Shown here piece by piece: positions 1 through 6,947 of a stretch of 14,931 nucleotides of DNA (the first letter of the stretch is position 1; the number at the start of each line of letters is the position of its first letter). This DNA comes from Candidatus Desantisiibacteriota bacterium (GTDB lineage Bacteria; UBA9089; CG2-30-40-21). Below the pieces are notes generated by a model that saw nothing but the letters and a program-made list of their open reading frames with translations, ran no database searches and had not been told where the DNA came from. Position numbers and translations under genes: made by a program. The stretch spans positions 1-14,931 of the forward strand of contig JACQYP010000110.1 of NCBI GenBank assembly GCA_016208205.1, read 5' to 3'.

Positions 1-460
1 AGCAAGGATGGTGTTAGTGCCTGGGGTTAAGGTAACAGTTGCCTGGAAATTCCCACCCAATATGTTTGCTGCAGCACCATGAACCATTACCCTGGATATG
101 CCGTATTCATCCGTCATAGTCCCTGTTACCTGTATTGTTGCTGAGTTCGTGACAGAACCATTTGGCGGCGGAGTGATCTTTATCGTAGGTGCCTGTGTAT
201 CACACAATATTTGCATGGAGTCAGTGCCAACATTGCCTGTCCTATCTGTTGCCGTAGCAAGGATGGTGTTCGTGCCTTGTGTTAAGGTAACAGTTGCCTG
301 GAAATTCTCACCAGATATGCTTGCCGCAGCACCATGAACCATTACCCCGGATATGCCGTATTCATCCGTCATAGTCCCTGTTACCTGAATTGTTGCTGAG
401 TTCGTGACAGAACCATTTGGCGGTGAAGTAATCTTTATTGTTGGTGGTTGGGTATCACAA
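1..460 (-). repeat. Tandem 255-bp coding repeat (two copies, second incomplete)
   Basis: Positions 1-205 and 256-460 align without gaps at a period of exactly 255 bp (85 codons), at roughly 90% nucleotide identity by my count. A core at 79-132, matching 334-387, differs at a single base. The repeat encodes an Ig-like domain of the lipoprotein gene. More copies may follow beyond the left edge. The period being a whole number of codons keeps the frame, as expected for domain duplication within a surface protein. Confidence 0.9.
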
Positions 461-2793
461 AATATAGTTATTTCTGAAGATGGGCTTTTATTACCCACAC
501 GGTCAATAGTCCATATCATGAGCGTATTTGTCCCATTGCGTAGTTCTATATTCAGGAAAGAGAAATTACCGGTTTGCTCATCAGCTAATACTACTCCGGT
601 AGAGCTGCCATTAATAAATAACTCAACAAACGAGTTTGGCTCAGCCTGACCAATGGTTGATATTGTTTTTGTAGATATGTCGTATCCTGAAACAGGTAAT
701 GTTATCGTTCCAGGTTCAGGGCGGTTAGTATCAACTGTAAATATTTCAGGACAGGTTTTTGTTTCTACCGGTCGGCCGTAAATATCTTCAAGCCCTGTAA
801 TAGTAATAGTGCCTTTCCCTTCAAAATCAGCAGGAGCATTAATAGTAATCGTTCCTTGCCATGATAATGTAGAAGTATTTATTGCCGGGAAGCTGATAGT
901 AGTGTAAGTATCCCCATAATAAGCTATTACAGTAGGTGTCCCTTTTAACTCTAAGTCCGAGTTCACTCTTACCGTCATTGTTCCTATTACCCAATCTGGA
1001 ATTACAGTTACGGAAATAGACGGTAATGTAGTGCTGACCATAAATTTATTCCTTCTAAAGCTATTATTGCCTGAATTATCACTTATTTGGACTTCAACCC
1101 AATGCTCACCATCCAATAATGGATAAACAGGCTGCCAGGTTAATCTTTTAGGTGTAATCTCCTGCACATCACCGGTTACATCCTCTCCATCTATTAATAA
1201 CCGAATTGCAAATGTGTCTATTCCACTGCCGCCGATATTATCCTCATATTCAGCTATAATTTTTGGAAAGCCGGAATTAACAACAACATTTAACTCAGGC
1301 TCTAATTTAGTAATTACTGGTTTGGTTAATTCTATTAATTTCATTTCTTTTAACTCAATTAATCCTGTATTCATACCAACCCAGAGGGTTTGTTCCTGCT
1401 CACTATAAATAGCCTGGACATCATCTAATTCACGGATAGCAAATTTCTCCATTGTATGTGTAAAGGCAGTCCAGCGTTGCGTTAATTTATCCAACCGGGA
1501 AATGCCTCCAGGATGCCCTACCCAGATATAATTAGAATCATTGCCCAGACTTAATATTGAATTACTAAAAAGCTCAGAAATAGTATCATAATTCCCATCA
1601 ATAAGATTATATCTGATTACTCCTTTATCTTTAGTCCCAATCCACAGGTTTGTACCATCAATTAATAATTCAGTAATCTCATCCTGGCATATATCCGTAT
1701 GAGCGTTCCATCTATCTACTAATGGGTCATAGCTTATTAAACCTCTATCCGTACCAATCCAGAGCTTGGGATAATACCACTTAATTTGAGTTACCTTTTC
1801 ACTGATCATCCCTTGATGGGTACTTGCTTCTGTATAGTTTGTCCATTCTTTGGTTTGTTTATTAAGTTTGGAAATGCCGCGGTTAGTAGCTATCCACAGG
1901 TAATCATTATCAACAAGAATATCATTGATATTATTATCATAAAGTCCCTGTTTGGTAGTAACTCCAAGCCAGGTACCATTTGTTTTATCATACATGATCA
2001 GTCCGCCACCCGGACTGCCATACCAGACCAGATCACCATCCGGGGCAATACAACTAATATTATTTGCAATTCCACTTATCTCATTGAGATACCCTATCCA
2101 GTCGCCAGAGGTGCTACCTCTGTTTTCCCACTTATTGTTTCTACCGATTCCATAATTGGTACCTATCCAGATAGAATCAAAATCTCCGGCTAAGTAATTA
2201 ATATCCTTGCTGATATCCGTAAATTGCCCCCCACCGGATAGTGAAGGGGCTTTTCTTTTTTGGGCATACTCTCCTCTTATATCATACCATGGTATGGTTT
2301 CATATTCTAATGGAGTACCAAACAGAATCTTTTCTTCTGCTTCATCTATTTCTTCTACCTCTTCCACCTCTCCTGCCTCTCCTGCCGCCTCTTCTACATT
2401 AAAACTACCTTCTCCATCTCCTCTATTCCAATCCCTGTCTACGGCATTAAATATCTTTATTTTTGCCATACCGTCATATCCGGAAATTACGGTATATGTT
2501 CCTTTCCAGTTGATATTATCTTGAGTTTGCAAGGTATGAGTAATATCAGTAGTTTCCTTTTGTTTATATTGTTGAATTATAACTGTTGGGGCAGATACAA
2601 GAAGTTTGTCGGATGAGATATTAATATTAACTATCTCGCCTGATGGTGCCGGATCAAGGTCTGCAGAAATTGTAAGTTGTGGCCCTTCTCCTCTTTGTTC
2701 CTCAGTAGGGATAATAATTGCTTTCGGCACACAGCTCATAAGTGTCCCTATAAAACAAAATAAAGGTATGAGAATCCATTTTCTGTTTAGCAT
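1..2793 (-). CDS. Large lipoprotein with a seven-motif beta-propeller and C-terminal Ig-like repeats (3' end outside window)
   Basis: I translated this frame by hand; it is open for 931 codons and runs off the left edge without a stop. The start at 2793 is set by an AAAGGA ribosome binding site 7 bases upstream. Residues 1-22 form a lipoprotein signal with a lipobox L-M-S-C, so C22 would be lipidated. Residues about 23-130 look like a beta-sandwich; 132-155 are a Glu-rich linker. Seven W-centred motifs of the LWIGT..GL type follow, with Trp at 209, 257, 300, 345, 384, 424 and 471. They match the Reg_prop (two-component regulator propeller) repeat, and seven fits one closed propeller. Ig-like domains follow at about 491-590, 590-687 and 688-778, then two near-identical 85-residue repeats from 779 (TIKIT.PPNGSVTNSATIQVTG). 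No kinase or DNA-binding domain is visible in this part. It lies 73 bases downstream of the outer-membrane protein gene on the same strand, which suggests an operon and a shared envelope location. The exact role and ligand are unknown. Confidence 0.85.
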   Translation of the reverse strand, partial: MLNRKWILIPLFCFIGTLMSCVPKAIIIPTEEQRGEGPQLTISADLDPAPSGEIVNINISSDKLLVSAPTVIIQQYKQKETTDITHTLQTQDNINWKGTYTVISGYDGMAKIKIFNAVDRDWNRGDGEGSFNVEEAAGEAGEVEEVEEIDEAEEKILFGTPLEYETIPWYDIRGEYAQKRKAPSLSGGGQFTDISKDINYLAGDFDSIWIGTNYGIGRNNKWENRGSTSGDWIGYLNEISGIANNISCIAPDGDLVWYGSPGGGLIMYDKTNGTWLGVTTKQGLYDNNINDILVDNDYLWIATNRGISKLNKQTKEWTNYTEASTHQGMISEKVTQIKWYYPKLWIGTDRGLISYDPLVDRWNAHTDICQDEITELLIDGTNLWIGTKDKGVIRYNLIDGNYDTISELFSNSILSLGNDSNYIWVGHPGGISRLDKLTQRWTAFTHTMEKFAIRELDDVQAIYSEQEQTLWVGMNTGLIELKEMKLIELTKPVITKLEPELNVVVNSGFPKIIAEYEDNIGGSGIDTFAIRLLIDGEDVTGDVQEITPKRLTWQPVYPLLDGEHWVEVQISDNSGNNSFRRNKFMVSTTLPSISVTVIPDWVIGTMTVRVNSDLELKGTPTVIAYYGDTYTTISFPAINTSTLSWQGTITINAPADFEGKGTITITGLEDIYGRPVETKTCPEIFTVDTNRPEPGTITLPVSGYDISTKTISTIGQAEPNSFVELFINGSSTGVVLADEQTGNFSFLNIELRNGTNTLMIWTIDRVGNKSPSSEITIFCDTQPPTIKITSPPNGSVTNSATIQVTGTMTDEYGISGVMVHGAAASISGENFQATVTLTQGTNTILATATDRTGNVGTDSMQILCDTQAPTIKITPPPNGSVTNSATIQVTGTMTDEYGISRVMVHGAAANILGGNFQATVTLTPGTNTILA

Positions 2794-2811
2794 AATTTTA
2801 TCCTTTTGTCT

Positions 2812-2859
2812 GGTTCACGGTTCAGGGTTGGAAAACCAGAGAACCGTGAACCGTGAACC
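2812..2859. repeat. Intercistronic hairpin built from GAACCGT heptamers
   Basis: GGTTCACGGTTC at 2812-2823 is the perfect reverse complement of GAACCGTGAACC at 2841-2852. The heptamer GAACCGT is then repeated (2841-2859), so the left arm can pair in two registers. The hairpin lies between the stop of the outer-membrane gene and the ribosome binding site of the lipoprotein gene. On the transcribed strand it is followed by AGACAAAAGG, not a U-tract, so it is not a normal intrinsic terminator. An mRNA-processing or stability element, or simply a repeat insertion, fits better. Confidence 0.65.
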
Positions 2860-2866
2860 TTTTCCC

Positions 2867-5800
2867 CTAAAACATCGCATTCAGATTCAAACTAACCCGT
2901 TGTAAGCTGAAATCATTAGCAGATATTATCCTATCATGGACATCTGTCCAATCATACCTCAACATAGCATCTACCTTTGAAGTAACACCCCACTTTAACG
3001 AAAGTGCAGAAGAATAGCTCTTTTTATTATCGGATTCGTTACGGCTGTATCTAAATATCTCTGAAATCAGCAAACTCTTCTTAACTTGATATTCTGTTCC
3101 CAAAGATGTAAAGTAATCGGTAGTAGATTTAACATTTTGTTTAATAACGGTTTCTCTAAATTCAGTATTCAGCTGTAATTTTGGAAAAGGGGTATATTTA
3201 AGCTTAATATAAGGTATGTGCATAGTGCGGTTTTGCTCATCTTTTTGCTCATATTGCAGACAACTGAAACATTTAGTCTTCCACTCGGTCTGCCAGGCAA
3301 GCAAGTAAATATTAATACTATTCTTTGGCTGATTATTATTCCTTGATTTTCGCTGCTCATACCTGGTCGTCAATTTCGATAAATTGACTATCTTACCAAA
3401 TTGAGGGTATAATTTATGTAATTGAAGATTACATTCAGACAAATAATTATCTGTTTTATTCTTTGATAAATAGACCTTTTCCTCCTGTCGTGTCAATTGA
3501 TATTGCAGTAAAGCATCCCAGGGTCCAAGAGGTGTTATCTTTAATTTAATATTCGAAGATACAGCTTCATTCCTTGCAGAGGTCCTGCTTGCATCAATTC
3601 GCTCTCGCTTGACAGATTCATAAAAGATATTAGACGCATAAGGGGTTAAATATGGCCGGTAAGTTCCTAACTTAACATTAAGGGCAATAGACTTACCTTG
3701 ATTTTTTTGTTCACTTTTAACTAAAAAATTCTTCAGGTTTTCATTGGTATATCTGAGTATAGTGGTTAAGCCCTTAACGGCAGTAATATCCAACGAGGTA
3801 ACAAACCCGAGTTCTTTAGTCAAATCAAGTGATTTTTTAATATCATAGGAGTTTTTATATTTATATTCCGGTGCTACTGTTATCCCTTCTAAAGGGATAA
3901 GATTAAGCTTCATGTAGCCCTGGTCAGAGTTGGTATGCAGGTCATGTGCCTTATCCTTAGTATCAACACGCATTAATCGGGTAAAGAGCTGATAGCTGTT
4001 CAAACCAGGACTTTTTTCCTTGTTATATGTAATTGAGGCAATAAACTTATTATTTAGATTATTTACCTGATGGGTTTCTTTACAATCAATCTCGTTCTCT
4101 TGTTTATTCTCCAATGTCCAAATATTTTGTTCCGACGGTTTAATACTCAAGCCATAAGAATATATTTTATTTTGAAGTTTTCTGTCTAAGCTTGATTTAT
4201 CCCGTAATTTTTCATCATATCCTATGGAAAGGGCAACATGTCCCCAAATATTAAGAGATGCTTGTGATTGAAGGTATCTTGTATCACTGATTGATTCAAG
4301 ATCACTTCTGCCGATAGGGCTGAATCCTTTTTCAATATCCTTAAAACAGGTTTTAAGATTAAATATATCGTGTTTAATCTCCAGTTCACACTTACTTGCC
4401 AATCCCTCTTCTGAATTACCGTTTTTTACCCTGATATCATCTAAATAAATAATTGTTTGTGTGCTGCTGCTGCCCTGTAAGACAATTCTTATTCTATTTA
4501 TCTCATCTAACCTTGGATTTCCTACTGTAGATAAAGGTTGAAGCAAGTCTTTTGAAACAAGGCAATATTGATTCGAGGTATCCGGGGTAAGATTAAAGGT
4601 AAAATAATGCTCAGTAGCAGAATATAATTGCAATAAGATATTTGTTTGCCCATTACTTTTAATCCAGGCAGATATAAGATTATGTCTTGCAAGATTAACA
4701 GGTGTTTGGAATTGTTGTTCTACAATACCGGTACCTGCCCCGTATTCCATTCTCAGTACCTGATAGTTTTCCAATTCATCCGGGTGATGAACATCAGGTG
4801 TATCCTTAACCGGTTTCAAGGTAACATTCTTATCCAGATTCTTCCATCTGCCTTGTTGACCAACTAAGTTTTCTCCTTCCATATCATCTATGAATATCCC
4901 CTTATCTCCTTCCGGTTTTCTTTTACTCATGGCTAATTCAGCAGAAAATTTGACATTTTCACCTGATTGGATCTGCGTATCTACCCCTATAATTTGATGT
5001 TGCAGAGGCATAGTGCTGATTTTGGGTCTTGTTTTTGGTTCTTCGTCAGTATTTAATAAGTAAGTAGCAGATAAAGCCCAATTTTTATTTACCTGATACC
5101 GAGGTCTTAATCCTAACATATTTTGTAAATTAGGTGCTCCTGAAGATTCATAATCAATGACAATTAAAGAATCATCATAAATACCGGCTAAATGCTCATC
5201 ATAAAAGTACAATGTCCCGGATTCATAGTTAATATAATAATCCACACCCCTTGTCTTTTCTTTGTCATCTACCTTTACCTTCTCACTCCCGGTTAATACC
5301 GGTGGGTCCAATTGATAGTCTTTTACCCGATAATCAAGGCTCACTGTCCAATCATTGTCAATAACAAAATGGAGTATTCCCTGAGCATAATCAATGATAT
5401 AATCTATATTTCTTGTTTCAGGTATATCGGCAACCTTAACTATTTCACTATTATCAACAATATTTGGGTATCCCAGATAATAGTAGTTTCGTATCTCGGT
5501 ACTGATTGTAGGAGATTTAATTGTTCGCGTCCCGCTATTTTCATAGACTACCTGAACAATACTATTTTCTTCCACCTGCTCACGAAAGATTAATATTCCA
5601 TTATTCATGGTATAATCAGTGCTGATCTGTTGCAGGTCAAATCCTGTCCCATTTTCCTGTATCCCATCATCTACATAAATACCAGTGACATTTTCATTGA
5701 GAAGCTGGTAATATGTTCGTGGAATATAGTTAGAGGATTTGAGATTGATTTCACCTGAGCCAATCTTACCGCGATACACCTTACTTTTAGATACCCCTTT

Positions 5801-6238
5801 AGTTTTAGCCCCAAAGGTCTGGACATTGAAGTTATTTAATGCAGCACCTGCTGAAATACCAAATAGTCTTTTATTATACAGGGCAAATTCTGTCTCATCC
5901 AAAACTACATCGATATCACCGAAAGAGGCATTAACCGCATCCCCTTGATAATTAATCAGCATCTGTAATGGTTGTTCCTGCGTATCGTCGTAGTTCAGCC
6001 GTGTATTCAGTCTATTCTCTAAACCACCTTCTATCAAAAATCGTAGAGATTGCTTAATATTTATCCCCTCCGGCTCCGGAGGTGTCTTGCCCTTAAACTT
6101 AATATATGTACCTTCTACTGCCTTCATCCCGGAGATATTCAGACGCATGTCTTTCCCATTTGATTCTTGAGCAAGAAGAATGTGTGCCCAAAAACCCAGG
6201 CTTAGACTGATTATACTGATTAAGAGTAATCTTTTCAT
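2867..6238 (-). CDS. Large outer-membrane beta-barrel protein with NIDY-type repeats and a jelly-roll-like domain
   Basis: This encodes 1123 residues, starting at an ATG preceded by AAAGGTG 5 bases upstream. A Sec signal peptide (MKRLLLISII, hydrophobic to about residue 22, cut near LLA/QES) exports it. Residues about 30-150 have alternating beta strands in a pattern (INIKQSLRFLIEG, LNYDD, SFGDIDVVLDETEFALYNKRLFGI) that I associate with large uncharacterised outer-membrane proteins of Bacteroidota-like and candidate phyla. A conserved DDGI.ENG.GF motif is near 190-200. Two repeats of the type RNIDYIIDY..G.L.F are at about 276-291 and 330-345. An IDDMEG motif at 450-455 recalls the DDFEG motif of SprA-type proteins. 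Residues about 495-604 resemble a carbohydrate-binding jelly roll ending in IYLDDIRV. The rest is rich in amphipathic strands and ends in LNLNAMF, the terminal Phe typical of BAM-assembled barrels. It is homologous along its length to the gene at 12733. A SprA-like translocon, adhesin or surface scaffold are all possible; the function is not established. Confidence 0.85.
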   Translation of the reverse strand: MKRLLLISIISLSLGFWAHILLAQESNGKDMRLNISGMKAVEGTYIKFKGKTPPEPEGINIKQSLRFLIEGGLENRLNTRLNYDDTQEQPLQMLINYQGDAVNASFGDIDVVLDETEFALYNKRLFGISAGAALNNFNVQTFGAKTKGVSKSKVYRGKIGSGEINLKSSNYIPRTYYQLLNENVTGIYVDDGIQENGTGFDLQQISTDYTMNNGILIFREQVEENSIVQVVYENSGTRTIKSPTISTEIRNYYYLGYPNIVDNSEIVKVADIPETRNIDYIIDYAQGILHFVIDNDWTVSLDYRVKDYQLDPPVLTGSEKVKVDDKEKTRGVDYYINYESGTLYFYDEHLAGIYDDSLIVIDYESSGAPNLQNMLGLRPRYQVNKNWALSATYLLNTDEEPKTRPKISTMPLQHQIIGVDTQIQSGENVKFSAELAMSKRKPEGDKGIFIDDMEGENLVGQQGRWKNLDKNVTLKPVKDTPDVHHPDELENYQVLRMEYGAGTGIVEQQFQTPVNLARHNLISAWIKSNGQTNILLQLYSATEHYFTFNLTPDTSNQYCLVSKDLLQPLSTVGNPRLDEINRIRIVLQGSSSTQTIIYLDDIRVKNGNSEEGLASKCELEIKHDIFNLKTCFKDIEKGFSPIGRSDLESISDTRYLQSQASLNIWGHVALSIGYDEKLRDKSSLDRKLQNKIYSYGLSIKPSEQNIWTLENKQENEIDCKETHQVNNLNNKFIASITYNKEKSPGLNSYQLFTRLMRVDTKDKAHDLHTNSDQGYMKLNLIPLEGITVAPEYKYKNSYDIKKSLDLTKELGFVTSLDITAVKGLTTILRYTNENLKNFLVKSEQKNQGKSIALNVKLGTYRPYLTPYASNIFYESVKRERIDASRTSARNEAVSSNIKLKITPLGPWDALLQYQLTRQEEKVYLSKNKTDNYLSECNLQLHKLYPQFGKIVNLSKLTTRYEQRKSRNNNQPKNSINIYLLAWQTEWKTKCFSCLQYEQKDEQNRTMHIPYIKLKYTPFPKLQLNTEFRETVIKQNVKSTTDYFTSLGTEYQVKKSLLISEIFRYSRNESDNKKSYSSALSLKWGVTSKVDAMLRYDWTDVHDRIISANDFSLQRVSLNLNAMF

Positions 6239-6269
6239 GGAAACACCTTTTTTGGAAGTAAGGTTTCAG

Positions 6270-6281
6270 GTAACCGTTCAC
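6270..6281. repeat. Dispersed 12-mer GTGAACGGTTAC, copy 1 (reverse orientation)
   Basis: GTAACCGTTCAC here is the exact reverse complement of GTGAACGGTTAC at 6626-6637 and 9714-9725. It lies in the leader between the gene 2 start and the palindromic repeat cluster. Three exact 12-mers in intergenic DNA of a 15-kb window are far more than chance would give. Confidence 0.6.
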
Positions 6282-6311
6282 AGTGGATAGATACAAAAGA
6301 ACAGAAGACAT

Positions 6312-6593
6312 TGTTATCCTTGCATATGCAGAAATCTCTCTTATGCAGCATTATGCATTAGATACGGATGTGGTCCAACCACAGAGGCTGTCATTCCTGC
6401 GTATGCAGGAATCTCTAATCAGCCCCAGACCGGGTGGGATCATCAATCCTGTCATTCCTGCGTATGCAGGAATCTCTCTTATGCCCGTGGAGACCAAAAG
6501 GAAGGGTCAGGACACCTGAGGGGGAGATTCCTGCAGGAGTTTACCCCGTACTTGATACGGGGCAGGAATGACAGTGATGCACAGGAATGACAA
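6312..6593. repeat. Cluster of short palindromic dispersed repeats (GTCATTCCTGC...GCAGGAAT family)
   Basis: Two copies at 6389-6416 and 6450-6477 are identical over 28 bases and contain the palindromic halves ATTCCTGC and GCAGGAAT around GTAT. A degenerate copy is at 6312-6345. It shares the trailing CTCTTATG with the third copy (6450-6483). From 6524 to 6593 the family continues in inverted form (GAGATTCCTGC, GGCAGGAATGACAG, CAGGAATGACA), with an inserted hairpin CCCCGTA, CTTGA, TACGGGG at 6544-6562. Repeats of this general form are common in intergenic DNA of many bacteria. No transposase is nearby. The cluster lies in what would be the long leader of gene 2. Confidence 0.8.
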
Positions 6594-6616
6594 CAATATA
6601 CGGTGTCAGTTCAGAA

Positions 6617-6641
6617 CCGACAACCGTGAACGGTTACGGTT
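6617..6641. repeat. Hairpin containing GTGAACGGTTAC, copy 2
   Basis: AACCGT and ACGGTT (6622-6635) form a perfect 6-bp stem around GA, flanked by outer ACCG and CGGT that can extend the pairing. The 12-mer GTGAACGGTTAC is at 6626-6637. It is related to the GAACCGT heptamers at 2841-2859. Confidence 0.55.
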
Positions 6642-6673
6642 TCAGTAATCAGGTATCAGTTGAAAATTACTGA
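6642..6673. repeat. Small inverted repeat
   Basis: TCAGTAAT at 6642-6649 and ATTACTGA at 6666-6673 are perfect 8-bp reverse complements separated by 16 bases. There is no U-tract on either side, so it is not called a terminator. It is part of the repeat-rich stretch between gene 2 and its probable promoter. Confidence 0.5.
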
Positions 6674-6714
6674 TTGTTGACGGCTGAACGCTTACAGTTT
6701 CTTTTGCTTTACTT

Positions 6715-6743
6715 ATTTTACTCCTAATTCAGGTTTATGTCAA
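6715..6743 (-). promoter_or_regulatory. Probable sigma-70-type promoter for the outer-membrane protein / lipoprotein genes
   Basis: On the minus strand a perfect TTGACA (6743-6738) is followed after 17 bases by TAAAAT (6720-6715). Transcription would start near 6708 and run through about 470 bases of repeat-rich leader to the start at 6238. I found no better promoter closer to that gene. Confidence 0.5.
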
Positions 6744-6901
6744 CAAAAAAAAATTTGTTGACAAGAAATACAATTTGTAGCTTGTTTATTTCAAGATCTG
6801 ATTTGATCCGGGCGAAAACGGCAAGCGGAAGACCGCAAGACAAAATTGATATTGACAATCTCAAGCATGCCGAAGAATTGGATGTACTTGACGAAAAATA
6901 G
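6737..6901 (+). pseudogene. Remnant resembling the C-terminus of a nucleotidyltransferase-type (MNT / AbiEii-like) protein
   Basis: A short open frame of 54 codons runs from an ATG at 6737 to a TAG at 6899-6901. From about 6785 it reads FISRSDLIRAKTASGRPQDK followed by IDIDNLKHAEELD. The pattern DLI..K.A.GRPQD..D...L is the conserved C-terminal end of many nucleotidyltransferase-fold proteins linked to toxin-antitoxin modules. The catalytic G-S...D.D part is absent and no ribosome binding site precedes the ATG, so this looks like a truncated remnant and not a working small gene. The upstream part overlaps the palindrome at 6738-6763. The family assignment comes from remembered motifs only. 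Confidence 0.5.
6738..6763. promoter_or_regulatory. Perfect palindrome joining two TTGACA boxes
   Basis: TGTCAACAAA and TTTGTTGACA are perfect 10-bp inverted arms separated by six A residues. The minus-strand TTGACA is the -35 box of the promoter at 6715-6743. The plus-strand TTGACA has no convincing -10 box at the usual distance. The symmetry over a -35 box would suit an operator for a dimeric regulator. Confidence 0.4.
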
Positions 6902-6947
6902 CAAGTAGGTTCGCAAATAGTGGGAGCTGCGGATTAAATCTTATTGC

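Noticed and set aside
1786..2193. Plus-strand open frames opposite the lipoprotein gene (also at 98-649, 2207-2905)
   Set aside because: They are shadows of the 931-codon minus-strand frame, which has a lipobox, regular repeats and a ribosome binding site.
2812..2859. Intrinsic terminator after the outer-membrane gene
   Set aside because: The stem is strong but no U-tract follows it on the transcribed strand.
2867..6238. Firm assignment as the type IX secretion translocon SprA
   Set aside because: Only short motifs are reminiscent; at 1123 residues it is about half the length of known SprA, and no other T9SS gene is visible.
6389..6483. Possible minimal CRISPR array (identical 28-base repeats 61 bases apart)
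   Set aside because: Only two exact copies and one degenerate copy; each is itself palindromic, an inverted copy is also present, and no cas genes are nearby.
6283..6519. A 78-codon plus-strand open frame in the intergenic region
   Set aside because: It is made of the palindromic repeats (reading LRMQESL, VIPAYAGISL), has no ribosome binding site, and such frames arise whenever these repeats are translated.
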